From Candidatus Bathyarchaeota archaeon (GTDB lineage Archaea > Thermoproteota > Bathyarchaeia > TCS64), in NCBI GenBank assembly GCA_018396865.1, contig JAGTRB010000017.1, positions 1 through 34,986 on the forward strand: DNA of 34,986 bases, read 5' to 3'. Below are positions 23,685 to 32,475 of the stretch, piece by piece (position 1 is the first letter of the stretch; each line of letters starts with the position of its first letter). Position numbers and translations under genes: made by a program. Below the pieces are notes generated by a model, which searched no databases, had not been told where the DNA came from, and was given only the letters and a program-made list of their open reading frames with translations.

Positions 23685-24008
23685 TATCTCACCCAGGGTT
23701 CGTGGAGGATTATATCAAAGATTATTTAAGTTTTTCTTATAGGAAATATGAGGTTTTAATTTGGCCCCACAAAATTCTTACTTCATAACAATATTTACCA
23801 TGTAAATAAGATAAATAGTATAAAGTTGAAGATAATTTATTTGTGAAATATTTCTTTGCTTCCACATTTTTTCTTTTGCTACTTCCTTTAAAACTGGTTC
23901 ATGGACAAGTGATTTTAAAATGATAGAAAGTTCTGTCTTAGCTTATTCTTTTTTACTTATTTTTAAGCCTTTTGGCTGAAATTTTATCCTCGATGATGTT
24001 TTCTCTTT
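23685..24008. other. A+T-rich intergenic stretch
   Basis: No open frame, RNA gene or repeat is supportable here. The first 50 bases hold the likely promoter of the glutamate-synthase-like gene on the minus strand. The rest is strongly A+T-rich with several T-tracts (for example near 23945-23965) and leads into a decayed gene fragment. Confidence 0.6.
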
Positions 24009-24340
24009 GATGAAACCCGTCGAGATGATGAGGAGTACATGGCAGTTGAAGTTGCCATGGGGAATCCTTCACGGATCTAAAAGGGCTGATAGAAGAGATG
24101 ATGAAGCATCATGAGAGGAGGAAAGAGGTGAAGTTGGCGTTGCATCTAGGAGAGAATACAGCCTTTGTAGTAGCTGAGAAGATCACATGGAGAAGTGTCC
24201 CTTGGAGCCTTATGCATCATTAGGTTAAGAGGATGGCGGCAGAGGAAACTCTTGCACATCTAGCCTATCTTCAAGAATCTGGTGGCTCTGGATTATAGAA
24301 TTCATGATGGGGTTTCATACTTTTTATCTAAAACGATGAT
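24009..24340 (+). pseudogene. Decayed C-terminal fragment of an MBL-fold hydrolase
   Basis: Several frames together read like the C-terminal helix-wing region of metallo-beta-lactamase-fold proteins. One frame reads EEYMAVEVAMGNPS (about 24029-24070). The next begins TDLKGLIEEMMKHHERRKEV (from 24071), then TAFVVAEKITWRSVPWSLMH, is cut by TAG at 24221-24223, and continues VKRMAAEETLAHLAYLQESG to TAG 24296-24298. Another frame, HDGVSYFLS, would be the last strand. The pattern of an HHERR helix, a TA..VAEKI..R..PW segment, then AAEETLAHL.YL matches the winged-helix tail of LACTB2-like enzymes. The zinc-binding N-terminal domain is absent. At least two frameshifts and one internal stop show that it no longer makes a protein. 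Confidence 0.5.
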
Positions 24341-24397
24341 TTTCACCTCTCATATTTGATGATCTCCCTCCTTCTGAATGTTTTAACGTTCTTCTCC

Positions 24398-24790
24398 TTA
24401 AGGCTCCTTTCCGCATAGGAAATCTATGATCCTTGAGGCCTCACCCCTTACCGTTACCAGGATCGGCCCAAGGGGGGCCTCCCTGGGGTGATGGAATGAT
24501 ATACGCTTCATATAGGCCGCCTGCCTATTCAGCCCGAATCTTAGGGTATCGCCCTCTATCCTACTGGTGAGATGGGCTCTTGCCGCATCCCTCACCCTAT
24601 CTCTCCTGAGAATCTCTCTGAAGTTTTCAAGCGATCCTATCCCTCTCAAATGCCCCCTTAAAACCATCCCATCCTCCTTTTTCTCCCTCTCTATGGCTAT
24701 ATCCCCTAACAGGTTCTTTATGGCCGCTTCCACCTTTAAGGGGTCTTCGGTAGGGTTAACATAGGCCTCTACCTCGATCTCAACATTCAA
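24398..24790 (-). CDS. UPF0201 family protein, possible RNA-binding
   Basis: The protein has 130 residues. The C-terminal FHHPREAPLGPILVTVRGEA and the opening VEIEVEAYVNPTEDPLKVEAA match the archaeal UPF0201 family, an RNA-binding-like alpha/beta fold related to the ribosomal L5-like fold; exact function is unknown. It lies 23 bases after the UPF0200 kinase-like gene on the same strand; in Archaeoglobus the two families are fused in one protein, so a functional link is likely. The radical-SAM gene upstream overlaps UPF0200, making a three-gene run. The stop falls where the decayed MBL fragment begins on the other side. Confidence 0.82.
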   Translation of the reverse strand: MNVEIEVEAYVNPTEDPLKVEAAIKNLLGDIAIEREKKEDGMVLRGHLRGIGSLENFREILRRDRVRDAARAHLTSRIEGDTLRFGLNRQAAYMKRISFHHPREAPLGPILVTVRGEASRIIDFLCGKEP

Positions 24791-24813
24791 TCCTTTGAAG
24801 GGCCTCCCATAAT

Positions 24814-25374
24814 CTATTGATCGCGTTGAAGGGCCCTAATAAGCCTCTTCGCAAATCTCTCGAGGTTCTCTGGGGGGCCCTCGTTCACAATCATATAGTC
24901 TGCCATCGCTATAGCCGAACCCAGCCCAAGGGCAAGCTCACGCCTGTCCCTCCTTAAAAAATCCTCCCAGCTCAAGGGGTCATCTTTTCTACCTCTCTTC
25001 AAGATCCTTTTGAATCGCGTCTTTGGAGAAGCATGTACTGCCAGAAGGGTGACCTCGAAGTCCTCCTTAAAGGCATCCACCTCCTCTAGGCTTCTGATAC
25101 CGTCAACAAGTATTCGATCCAGAGCTCGTTCTTTGATCCTTCCAATACATCTCCTAGCAATACCTGCCTCCCCTTCCTCCCTTCTAATCCTCTCAGCTAT
25201 TAGTCCCAGGTTCTGGGCCGTTGGCTCCAGCCCCCATGTAGATGCTAACTCCCTTACGGCGTCCCCCATATTTATGATCATGTATCCCTGCCTCCCAATG
25301 TATTCCGCCAGCGTGGTCTTTCCAGAGCCTGGCATTCCCGTGATGAGAATCACAGATGCTCTATTTCTCCCCAT
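24814..25374 (-). CDS. UPF0200 nucleotide kinase-like protein
   Basis: The protein has 186 residues. The P-loop GMPGSGKTTLAEYIG is at 13-27, followed by MGDAVRELA and a lid-like region EEGEAGIARRCIGRIKE. The core DRILVDGIRSLEEVDAFK is typical of UPF0200, which resembles adenylate and dephospho-CoA kinases. The substrate is not known; a kinase role in coenzyme A synthesis has been considered for archaea, but that is not shown by this sequence. The start overlaps the end of the radical-SAM gene by 25 bases, and UPF0201 follows 23 bases later. The P-loop glycines and Lys are intact. Confidence 0.85.
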   Translation of the reverse strand: MGRNRASVILITGMPGSGKTTLAEYIGRQGYMIINMGDAVRELASTWGLEPTAQNLGLIAERIRREEGEAGIARRCIGRIKERALDRILVDGIRSLEEVDAFKEDFEVTLLAVHASPKTRFKRILKRGRKDDPLSWEDFLRRDRRELALGLGSAIAMADYMIVNEGPPENLERFAKRLIRALQRDQ

Positions 25375-26129
25375 TTAATTCTCTCCAACCCCAACTCCCT
25401 GGTCTTCACGTAGACCTCCTTGACCCCCTCCTTCACAGCCTCTTCGGCCAATTTGAGCATGCTCTCCCTGCTAGGGGGGGTTAGCATCTTCAGCTCAGGG
25501 CTAAGGATATCACCTAAATTGTCGAACTGCTGGAGCTGGTAAGCCACACACAGCTCCCTGATGCTGGAAGCGATATCTCGTATGAACCAAGGCTCATCTG
25601 AGATCTTCGGCACTATAGTGGTTCTAGCCTCAACCTCAACCCCGAAGCCCCTACAGATTTTAAGCGTCTTCTTAACCCCATTAACAGCTGCACCTCCGAG
25701 AGCTGGAACTCCTATAACTCTACCGTAGACTTCATCCTCTAGTGGAGCCTTCACGTCGAGGGCCACCCTGTCCAGCAGAGCCCTCTTAAGGAGGCTCTCA
25801 ACCACCTCTGGGAGGCTTCCATTGGTCTCGATCATGGTCTTTAGACCCAAGCTCCTGACCATCTCCAAGGCCTCCATTAGGCCATCGCGCTGTAGGAGGG
25901 GTTCCCCTCCAGAGAAGACGACCGAGTCGAGAAGAGATATGTTGACCTCGATGCGCTTCCGAAGAGCATCCAGGCTCAGATCCTCTCCATAATCTCCTCG
26001 TATCAGACTCATGTTCTGGCAGTAGGGACATCTGAAGTTGCATCCTGATAAAAAGACGACGAGTGAGACATTGCCGTACCAGTCCACTGTGGATAAATCT
26101 ACGATTCCACCCACCCTCAGCCTCCTCAT
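25350..26129 (-). CDS. Anaerobic NTP reductase activase-like radical SAM protein
   Basis: The longest frame has 269 residues from 26159. I prefer Met11 at 26129 (MRRLRVGGIVDLSTVDW), because family members begin with the VGG.VDLSTVDWYG block. The radical-SAM cluster motif CNFRCPYC (residues C40, C44 and C47 of the long frame) binds the [4Fe-4S] cluster and S-adenosylmethionine. VVFSGGEPLLQ and MIETNGSLPEV are further SAM and substrate contacts. The protein is of the NrdG/pyruvate-formate-lyase-activase type; its glycyl-radical partner is not in the window. The 3' end overlaps the UPF0200 start by 25 bases. The region 5' of it is A+T-rich and free of genes. Confidence 0.88.
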   Translation of the reverse strand: MRRLRVGGIVDLSTVDWYGNVSLVVFLSGCNFRCPYCQNMSLIRGDYGEDLSLDALRKRIEVNISLLDSVVFSGGEPLLQRDGLMEALEMVRSLGLKTMIETNGSLPEVVESLLKRALLDRVALDVKAPLEDEVYGRVIGVPALGGAAVNGVKKTLKICRGFGVEVEARTTIVPKISDEPWFIRDIASSIRELCVAYQLQQFDNLGDILSPELKMLTPPSRESMLKLAEEAVKEGVKEVYVKTRELGLERIKWGEIEHL

Positions 26130-26351
26130 ATAGATCACGACCATATCTGAGGAGTTCATTTAAATATTTAGCTTGAAAGAGGTCCCTTTACAATTTAAAT
26201 GTTCTCGTGGAAGAATTATGTTGAACATTAATTAGTATTCAAATATGTATAAATGAAATTTTAAATTTAACGGCTGAAAAATAACTTTTCAAACTTGTTA
26301 TTTGGATGTTTAGAATTCAACTCTAAATAAGTTATAGCTATACTTTAAATC

Positions 26352-27341
26352 CTACCCTGACGATTCATGATCCCTAAGTATAGGCATTGTTAGGCAGTGT
26401 ATTGAGCCGCTATTTCTGGGCTCTACGAGGCTCGGGATCTCTACCGATATCACCTCTACTCCATTTCTTTCCAGTAATTTAATTCCCTCATCTTTCCCCT
26501 CACCGGACGCGCAGATCACCCTTCCGGGCCTGACGGCGACTGCGGCGATATAGAGGCCCTTGGGCCTTTCGATTATGTTTAGGCCGATCCCCTCTTTTAA
26601 CCACTCGTAAGTGGTGTAGGCCAGTCCATTCCTAGAGACTACGGCGGTTTTAACATCGACCATGCATATGAAGCCGTCTATATGCCCTCCAAATATTGGT
26701 TCGGCGCGGACCTCAATATCTGGATCCTCAGCCCAGACCACCTCAGCCACCTGCCTTGCCCCCTCCTCATTCGCCCTCCATGAGAGCCCTATGGCCAGAT
26801 GTTTCGGCGTTATCCACATAACGCTTCCCCCCTCGATGACTCCTCTTCCATTGACGACCCTAAGCACCGGGCAGCCGATAGAGGCGAGGGTCTTCAAGGT
26901 GTACCTCTCCTCTCCCCTCCGAAGCCTGTCGTACATCCTACCTATGATTACCCCTCCGGGCACGGCGAAGGAGGGATCCCTTGTGTATATGGACTTCACG
27001 AGCCTTGGGTTGGTCCCCTCCTCAGGCATCCTCTCAATGACCTCGACCCCCTCATCCTCAAACGCCTTTTTTAGGATCTCATAGTCCCTCTGCATCTCTT
27101 CAAGGTCTGGCTTGTACTCGTATCGCCACTCCTCATAGGGTTTCTTAACGGCATCCATCTCCAACCCTGGCCTGTGGAGTAGAACCTTCCTAAGCCTTCC
27201 CACCTCAGTATCTACGCCCCACCTTTCTCCCCAAGCCCAATCAAGATCCTCCAGGAAGCTTGTCTTTAAGGGAGGATGATATCTGTAGTAGATCTCCATC
27301 AGCCTATCTCTGGCCCTCTCTAGATCCTCCAATAAATCCAC
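26352..27341 (-). CDS. Arginine/guanidine deiminase family protein (DDAH-like)
   Basis: The protein has 329 residues with the pentein fold motifs: SIYTRDPSF (about 116-124), VIEGGSVMW, FGGHIDGFICMVD (catalytic His) and NSGSIHCLTMPILRD (catalytic Cys about 316). These define enzymes that cleave or transfer guanidino groups, such as arginine deiminase, amidinotransferase and dimethylarginine dimethylaminohydrolase. The length is closer to DDAH/citrullinase-like proteins than to the larger arginine deiminase. Substrate is probably arginine or a derivative. It lies upstream of an A+T-rich gap of about 190 bases. The decayed saccharopine dehydrogenase diverges from it 167 bases away, with both promoters in the gap. 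Confidence 0.82.
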   Translation of the reverse strand: MDLLEDLERARDRLMEIYYRYHPPLKTSFLEDLDWAWGERWGVDTEVGRLRKVLLHRPGLEMDAVKKPYEEWRYEYKPDLEEMQRDYEILKKAFEDEGVEVIERMPEEGTNPRLVKSIYTRDPSFAVPGGVIIGRMYDRLRRGEERYTLKTLASIGCPVLRVVNGRGVIEGGSVMWITPKHLAIGLSWRANEEGARQVAEVVWAEDPDIEVRAEPIFGGHIDGFICMVDVKTAVVSRNGLAYTTYEWLKEGIGLNIIERPKGLYIAAVAVRPGRVICASGEGKDEGIKLLERNGVEVISVEIPSLVEPRNSGSIHCLTMPILRDHESSG

Positions 27342-27507
27342 CCCAAGATCTCTGTGAAGTAGGAATATTTAAGCTGCTTTAACCCTTTGACAGGGTTATT
27401 CTCATTACTAGAATTAATCTTCAAACCCCTAGGACATGAGACCTTAGGCTGGTTAAAACCTCATAGAGTTGGATGGAAAGAAAAATAAGCTGTTTATCAA
27501 TTAAGCC

Positions 27508-28641
27508 GTGCGGTTGAGAGTTCTTATCCTTGGCTGTGGGAATATAGGCTCTGTAGCCACCGAGGATCTCTCCAGAAAGGGCTCCATCGAGCTTGTTGTA
27601 GCCGATAAGTTGGAGGGGAGGGCTAGGTGGCTGAGAGGGTGGGGATGGATAATATTTCAGGTCTAAGATTGATGCCTCCGATGCTTTGGAGCTGAGGAGG
27701 GCCTTAAGGGATTTTGAACTGGCCTTGGGCCTCCTCCCTGGACACTTAGGATATGGTCTGGTAAAAGCCTGTGTTGACTCAGGAGTAAAGCTGGTTGATG
27801 TCTCCTATATGCCGGAGGATCCCATGACGATGGATGAGAGGGCTTTGGAGGCTGGTGTTACTATAATCCCAGACTGTGGAGTAGCGCCAGGCCTGAGCAA
27901 TATACTAGTTGGACGATCAGTTCAGAAGTTCGAGGTTCGCTCGATCCATATACTTTATTGGCGGAATCCCAGCAAGGGGCTGAACCTCCCCTTGGATATA
28001 TTATAACTTGGTCGACGGAGGATCTATTAGATGAGTATACTAGAAAGGCGAGGATAGTTAGGGAGGGAAGTTAACCGAGGTTGAGCCCCTCACGGGCCTC
28101 GAGGAAGTAGATTTCCCAGGGTTTGGCATCCTCGAGGCCTTCTATACCGATGGCCTCAGAACCCTATTAATGACCATGAAGGCTGGGGAATGTGGGAGAA
28201 TACGCTTAGATATCCGGGACATGCTGAGAAGATATGGCTGGTGAGGGACCTTGGATTCCTCGATGACGAAAGCATGTAGATAGAGGGTCTAACCATCCCC
28301 ATCAAGAGGCTCACGGCTAGAATTCTGGAGCGTAAGTTTTACAGGCCACAAGTCGAAGATATTTTGGCGATGAAGGTTGAGGTCTCCGGCAGAAGCCTAG
28401 GGGAGGATAAGAGATGCTCCCACTATCTTTTGGAAAGATATGATAGGGAAAGGGGGACACGGCGATGGCTAGGACGACGGCCTATACGGCAACCTCCGTT
28501 GCAAAAACGCTTATCTCCGGAGTCGAGCTGGGAAAGGGAGTTAGACCACCGGAGTTGATCGGCGCAGAGGAGGAGGTCTTCAAGCTCCTATTGAGTAGAC
28601 TGGAAGAACATGAAATAAAAATCAAGGGTACCGAAGGATAA
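27508..28641 (+). pseudogene. Saccharopine dehydrogenase-like protein, multiply broken
   Basis: Successive frames spell one protein. VRVLILGCGNIGSVATEDLS (from GTG 27508) stops at about 27667. The next frame, LRDFELALGLLPGHLGYGLV then VTIIPDCGVAPGLSNILVGR, stops at 28004-28006. Then ITWSTEDLLDEYTRKARIV, then LEEVDFPGFGILEAFYTDGL, then YPGHAEKIWLVRDLGFLDDE with an internal TAG, then VSGRSLGEDKR and LLERYDRERG, and finally MARTTAYTATSVAKTLISG ending at TAA 28641. Together this covers nearly the full length of saccharopine dehydrogenase/lysine dehydrogenase-like enzymes, in order, across at least five frame changes and one stop. A functional copy is not expected from this DNA. GTG is the likely original start. 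Confidence 0.9.
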
Positions 28642-28812
28642 GAAGAGAATTTCTAATAGTTCGATAGATTCGGGGGCCATTGAATGCCTATAGAAAGGAG
28701 ACTTCCAATTCAAGGGAGTCAGTCGGAAGAGGGAGCTACTTTCCCCTCACCCCTTAACCATTTATCGTCTACCTTTATAGTCATCCTCCCTACCTAGAAT
28801 CTTCTGGGGTTA

Positions 28813-30219
28813 ATGGAAGGTTTAGGGGGATGGAATGAGCTCAGAGATGAGATCCTGAGGAGGATAACTCCCAGCCGTGAGGAAGAGGAGTCCCTATGTA
28901 GGCTCTGCTCTAGGCTTGAACGGGATATAACTCGACTTCTGGAGGAAGCTGGAATTGAAGGGGTGGCGGAGGTACATGGCTCGGCGGCCCGGGGCACATG
29001 GCTAGCGGGTGAGAAGGATATCGATCTATTCCTGATACTGGATCCAAAATATGACCGCACAATATTCCAGAAGGCTCTGGATGTTGTTAAGATGTATTTG
29101 GGCTCTGGGTGGGTTGAAGCTTATGCTGAACATCCATACATAAAGTCAGTTATAGATGGCTTCGATGTCGAGTTCGTCCCATGCTATAAGGTTGAACCCG
29201 GAAAAAGGTTATATTCAGCCACCGATAGAACCCCCCTGCACACAAGATTTGTTAATGAGAATCTAAGCCCAGAAAGGCGAGGTGATGTTAGGCTCCTCAA
29301 GCAGTTCATGAAGGGGATAGGGGTATACGGTGCTGAGGTGAAGGTGGGAGGGTTCTCAGGTTATCTCTGCGAGCTACTCATCATCTGCCTGGGATCCTTC
29401 GAGGAGGTTCTACTCCGAGCCTCAAACTGGAAAAGAGGAGAGAGTATAGATATCACAGGTAAGTGGAGGGAGGATGATCTGAGAAGGGTATTCAAGAACC
29501 CCATAATCGTAGTGGACCCCGTAGACCCGAGCAGAAATGTTGCCTCAGCAGTCTCCGATACAAGCGCATGGACCTTCGTCGCCGCGGCCAGATCCTTCTT
29601 AGAGAAACCGAGGGAGATCTTCTTCTTTCACGAGGAGGAGACGAACCCAGCCTCTCTCCTAGAAGATCTTAGATGCAGAGATCCCCCCATTCTATGCATC
29701 CTAATACCCGACGAATCTCCCCCTGTTCCAGATATCCTCTGGGGACAGCTATATAAGGCTGAGAAGGCCCTATCCGGGCTCCTTGAAAGGAGGGGATTTA
29801 AGATTCTTAGGTCCTCGCCCTGGAGCGATGAGGTCTCTAGGCATATAATGGTCTTTGAGGTGGAGAGCGTTGAGATCCCGAGCACCATGAAGTTCATGGG
29901 ACCTCCAGTAGAGATGGTTGAGGACAGTGAACGCTTTCTAAGGGCGCACCTCAAGGCGGACTCTACTATCACAGGGCCATGGATCGAAGATGCGAGATGG
30001 TGGGTTGGAATGAAGAGAAAGTATAAAGATGCTCGCAAGCTCCTCAACGAGGCATTAAGTAGGGATGGAAGGGGGATAGGGATACCACGAATCCTAAATG
30101 AGAGGATTAAGAAGGGCTTCAAGATCCTATTGAACGATGAGATTAAAGATCTGTTAGAGGGAGATTTTATCAGGTTTATGGTGGACTTCATAAGGGGAAG
30201 GCCAGTCTGGCTTGAGTGA
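28813..30219 (+). CDS. cca: CCA-adding tRNA nucleotidyltransferase, archaeal class I
   Basis: The protein has 468 residues and adds or repairs the 3' CCA end of tRNAs. The nucleotidyltransferase core is HGSAARGTWLAGEKDIDLFL (about 55-74), with catalytic aspartates in DIDLFLIL and VIDGFDVEFVPCYKV. The central domain has TRFVNENLSPE and RLLKQFMKGIGVYGAE. C-terminal RNA-binding parts follow. The enzyme is needed here because tRNA-Lys does not encode CCA, while tRNA-Gly and tRNA-Pro do. The last 8 bases overlap the start of the kinase gene. The start at ATG 28813 gives the usual N-terminal helix. Confidence 0.93.
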   Translation: MEGLGGWNELRDEILRRITPSREEEESLCRLCSRLERDITRLLEEAGIEGVAEVHGSAARGTWLAGEKDIDLFLILDPKYDRTIFQKALDVVKMYLGSGWVEAYAEHPYIKSVIDGFDVEFVPCYKVEPGKRLYSATDRTPLHTRFVNENLSPERRGDVRLLKQFMKGIGVYGAEVKVGGFSGYLCELLIICLGSFEEVLLRASNWKRGESIDITGKWREDDLRRVFKNPIIVVDPVDPSRNVASAVSDTSAWTFVAAARSFLEKPREIFFFHEEETNPASLLEDLRCRDPPILCILIPDESPPVPDILWGQLYKAEKALSGLLERRGFKILRSSPWSDEVSRHIMVFEVESVEIPSTMKFMGPPVEMVEDSERFLRAHLKADSTITGPWIEDARWWVGMKRKYKDARKLLNEALSRDGRGIGIPRILNERIKKGFKILLNDEIKDLLEGDFIRFMVDFIRGRPVWLE

Positions 30220-30967
30220 GATCATCCCTTTAGAAGAGCTTCCTGAAAGAGGCCCGGCTATCCTCTTCTCCTACCCTAAACTGGATCCCGAAGAGATTCT
30301 GAAAAGGGTTGAGGAGGCTAGGGAACTCGGAATAGAGGCCATCGAGCTTAGGGGGAGACATCTCATCGATGGTCTACCTGTCCTTGGGAAGGGACATACC
30401 GGAGTCGTCCTAGCCGTAAAGACCAGAAATGGAGCGGCAGCCCTAAAGATCCGGAGGTTAGATGCGGACAGGGCCTCTTTCAGGAGGGAAGCCGAGATGC
30501 TCAGAATGGCCAACGAGGCCTCTGTTGGGCCGAGGCTTCTCGGAGCCTCAGACAACCTCATCCTCATGGAGTTCATTGAAGGTCAATACCTAGCGGAATG
30601 GCTATCAAAACCCGGCTTAGATGCCGGATGTGTTAAGAGAACCCTTGGAAGGCTAATAGGGATGGCTAGGAGACTCGACCTGAAGGGTATCGACCACGGT
30701 GAGTTGAGCAGGGCCCACCGCCACATTCTCATAGCTGGTGAGGAGCCTGTGATCCTTGACTTCGAGTCCTCAAGCACTCTTAGGAGGCCCTCCAACATCA
30801 CCTCCCTCATACAATATCTCTTCATCAACGAAAGGAACAGACACCTACTGAAAGGATGGTTAAAAATACCTGAGAGGGCAATCCTCCTAAAGGCATTGAA
30901 GAACTACAAGAGAACTTTAGGCGAAGAAGATTACGACATTCTTCTAAGCCTTATTAATTTAAAATAA
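30212..30967 (+). CDS. Predicted serine/threonine protein kinase (COG2112-like)
   Basis: The protein has 251 residues. Reduced protein-kinase motifs are a glycine loop VLGKGHTGVV (57-66), catalytic Lys in ALKIRR (K79), Glu in FRREAEML, a catalytic loop DHGELSRAHRHI with D161, and ILDFESSS as the metal-binding DFG equivalent (D183). This matches a small archaeal predicted Ser/Thr kinase family related to RIO and Bud32 kinases. Substrates are unknown. The start TTG 30212 overlaps the cca stop by 8 bases, so coupled translation is likely and a role in RNA metabolism may be suspected. The protein ends 105 bases before the convergent amidohydrolase. Confidence 0.82.
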   Translation: MSEIIPLEELPERGPAILFSYPKLDPEEILKRVEEARELGIEAIELRGRHLIDGLPVLGKGHTGVVLAVKTRNGAAALKIRRLDADRASFRREAEMLRMANEASVGPRLLGASDNLILMEFIEGQYLAEWLSKPGLDAGCVKRTLGRLIGMARRLDLKGIDHGELSRAHRHILIAGEEPVILDFESSSTLRRPSNITSLIQYLFINERNRHLLKGWLKIPERAILLKALKNYKRTLGEEDYDILLSLINLK

Positions 30968-31071
30968 AGAAAAAATTGAAACTTGAATACGAACCACTCA
31001 AAAATAAAAAGAATTTTCTTCTTATTAGAGGGATCTCATGATCGCCATCAAAATTATATGGTTATAAATAG

Positions 31072-31956
31072 TTAAATCTTTTCTCTAAGCAATATATCTG
31101 GTAGGAGAGGCTTAGCGTTCTCTCCAAGGATCTTCTCTAGACCCTTTAAGGGGATCTCCAGCTCAGGGCTCGCCGCATATCTATTGATCGACATGAGCAT
31201 ATCGAGATATTCCACCTGTCTTATTCCTGGATAGTCCGTGCCGAAGAGGATATGATCCAGAACTCCAAGATTTAAGGCCTTGAGAAGATCCTGCCAGAGG
31301 AAGTACTGGTAGCTTGGATGCCTAATATCTCCATAAACCCAGCTTATATCCATCCAGAGGTTCCTATGCTTCCTAGCTAGGTATAGGGTCTCCTCAACCC
31401 TCGGATAGCCTAGATGGGCTAGAATAATCTTCAGTTCGGGGAAGCAGGCGGCCACAACATCGATCTGTTCAGGATCCGTGTATCTAAGCAGCGCATAACC
31501 TTCAGGCATGCCAGCCTGATGGAACATAACAGGCATACCAAGATCGGAGGCAACCTCATAAACCCTGAAGGCTCTAGGATCATCGGCCCTATATCCATCT
31601 AGGGTTGGGTATAGCTTAAGGCCGTGGAGCCTTAGCTCTTCTCTCTGCCTTTTCACCTCCTCGAAGGCATCAGGCCTAGTCGGGTTCACATAACCGAAAC
31701 CCACGAGCCGCCCTGGAGTCGAGGATACATAATTGGAGACCGCCTCAGGTGGCGTCCTCTGATCCGAAAGGACGACAGCGATATCGAAGCCTGCAGCATC
31801 CAAGTCTGAGATGAACTCTTCCCTAGAGACCATAACAATCCTAGGATGCCTCGGATCGGTGTATTCAAGCATAGAGAGGTGGCAGTGAATATCAACTCTC
31901 AGCCTTTTCTCCCTCCTTTGAGCTTCCATAGAACCCTGAGTCCCAAATAAAATCAC
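31072..31956 (-). CDS. Amidohydrolase 2 family TIM-barrel hydrolase
   Basis: The protein has 294 residues. Metal-binding HxH is VDIHCHLSM (residues 22-30). LHGLKLYPTLDGYRAD, MFHQAGMP, IILAHLGYPRVEETLYL and DHILFGTDYPGIRQVEYL are the other barrel-strand ends with metal or catalytic His and Asp residues. Members of this amidohydrolase-related group include decarboxylases and lactone or amide hydrolases, so the substrate is open. The enzyme is cytoplasmic, with no signal peptide. The neighbours do not point to a pathway. The start ATG at 31956 is preceded by an A+T-rich spacer with TATA-like sequences. Confidence 0.82.
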   Translation of the reverse strand: MILFGTQGSMEAQRREKRLRVDIHCHLSMLEYTDPRHPRIVMVSREEFISDLDAAGFDIAVVLSDQRTPPEAVSNYVSSTPGRLVGFGYVNPTRPDAFEEVKRQREELRLHGLKLYPTLDGYRADDPRAFRVYEVASDLGMPVMFHQAGMPEGYALLRYTDPEQIDVVAACFPELKIILAHLGYPRVEETLYLARKHRNLWMDISWVYGDIRHPSYQYFLWQDLLKALNLGVLDHILFGTDYPGIRQVEYLDMLMSINRYAASPELEIPLKGLEKILGENAKPLLPDILLREKI

Positions 31957-32258
31957 CTATTAATATCTCCTTCAAAATTTTTGCCCCTCTTCAAAAGGTG
32001 GGTGGGATGTAAAGTTCACCTTTCAGATCAAATATCTTAAAAGAAGAAACCATCTCAAAACAATAAACCATTAAACTATAAAAGTTTATCTCCTCAAGTA
32101 AGACTATCTCCCAGAGGTTCATTAAAGATGTGAGGCTAGGCAAATCTCAATGAATAATTGATTAAAAGAGAGAATGGTAAGGCAAAGAGGCATCTCCCAA
32201 AAAACCTAGAATTCAAAAGGAAAGCCTCATATTTATGAATCCCCTTTATACGCCAATA
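31957..32258. other. A+T-rich intergenic stretch
   Basis: No gene is supportable. The left end holds the likely promoter of the amidohydrolase on the minus strand (ttaatatctcc, about 31960-31970). The right end holds the tRNA-Pro promoter. In between, only scattered A/T runs are seen. Confidence 0.55.
32230..32237 (+). promoter_or_regulatory. TATA-like box for tRNA-Pro
   Basis: The sequence tatttatg is centred about 25 bases before the mature 5' end at 32259, the normal spacing for an archaeal TATA box and a start at or near the tRNA. The neighbouring ctttatac (32244-32251) is too close to be used. Confidence 0.45.
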
Positions 32259-32364
32259 GGGGCCGTGGTCCAGCTTGGTCTAAGATTCGCGCCTGGGGAG
32301 CGCTCAAAGGCGGGAGCGCACAGTTCGTGCGAGGTCGTGGGTTCAAATCCCACCGGCCCCACCA
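32259..32364 (+). tRNA. trnP-GGG: tRNA-Pro(GGG) with a 27-nt intron
   Basis: Acceptor GGGGCCG (32259-32265)/CGGCCCC (32354-32360), discriminator A32361 and encoded CCA (32362-32364). The D arm is GTCC/AGAT with one mismatch, the same D stem as tRNA-Gly above. The anticodon stem is CGCGC/GTGCG. Loop bases CTGGGG (anticodon GGG) are followed by a 27-nt intron (32299-32325), then C38. In the intron GCGCTC/GAGCGC forms a perfect 6-bp hairpin stem, and loop bases CUGG face ACAG for the central helix with one mismatch. The T arm is GTGGG-TTCAAAT-CCCAC. The canonical 37/38 position makes it a substrate of the EndA encoded here. Confidence 0.92.
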
Positions 32365-32475
32365 TAGGATACACTACCCCTACAGGCCAACTGCGCCTCG
32401 AAGATTGATAACTGCCGAGTTTAGGGATGTAATGCGAGTGATGAGTGGGCAACTTTGGAAACGACTAGTCTGGCC

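Noticed and set aside
29628-30191. Open frame of 187 codons on the minus strand
   Set aside because: It is antisense to the CCA enzyme, whose motifs are unmistakable; the reverse frame shows no motif.
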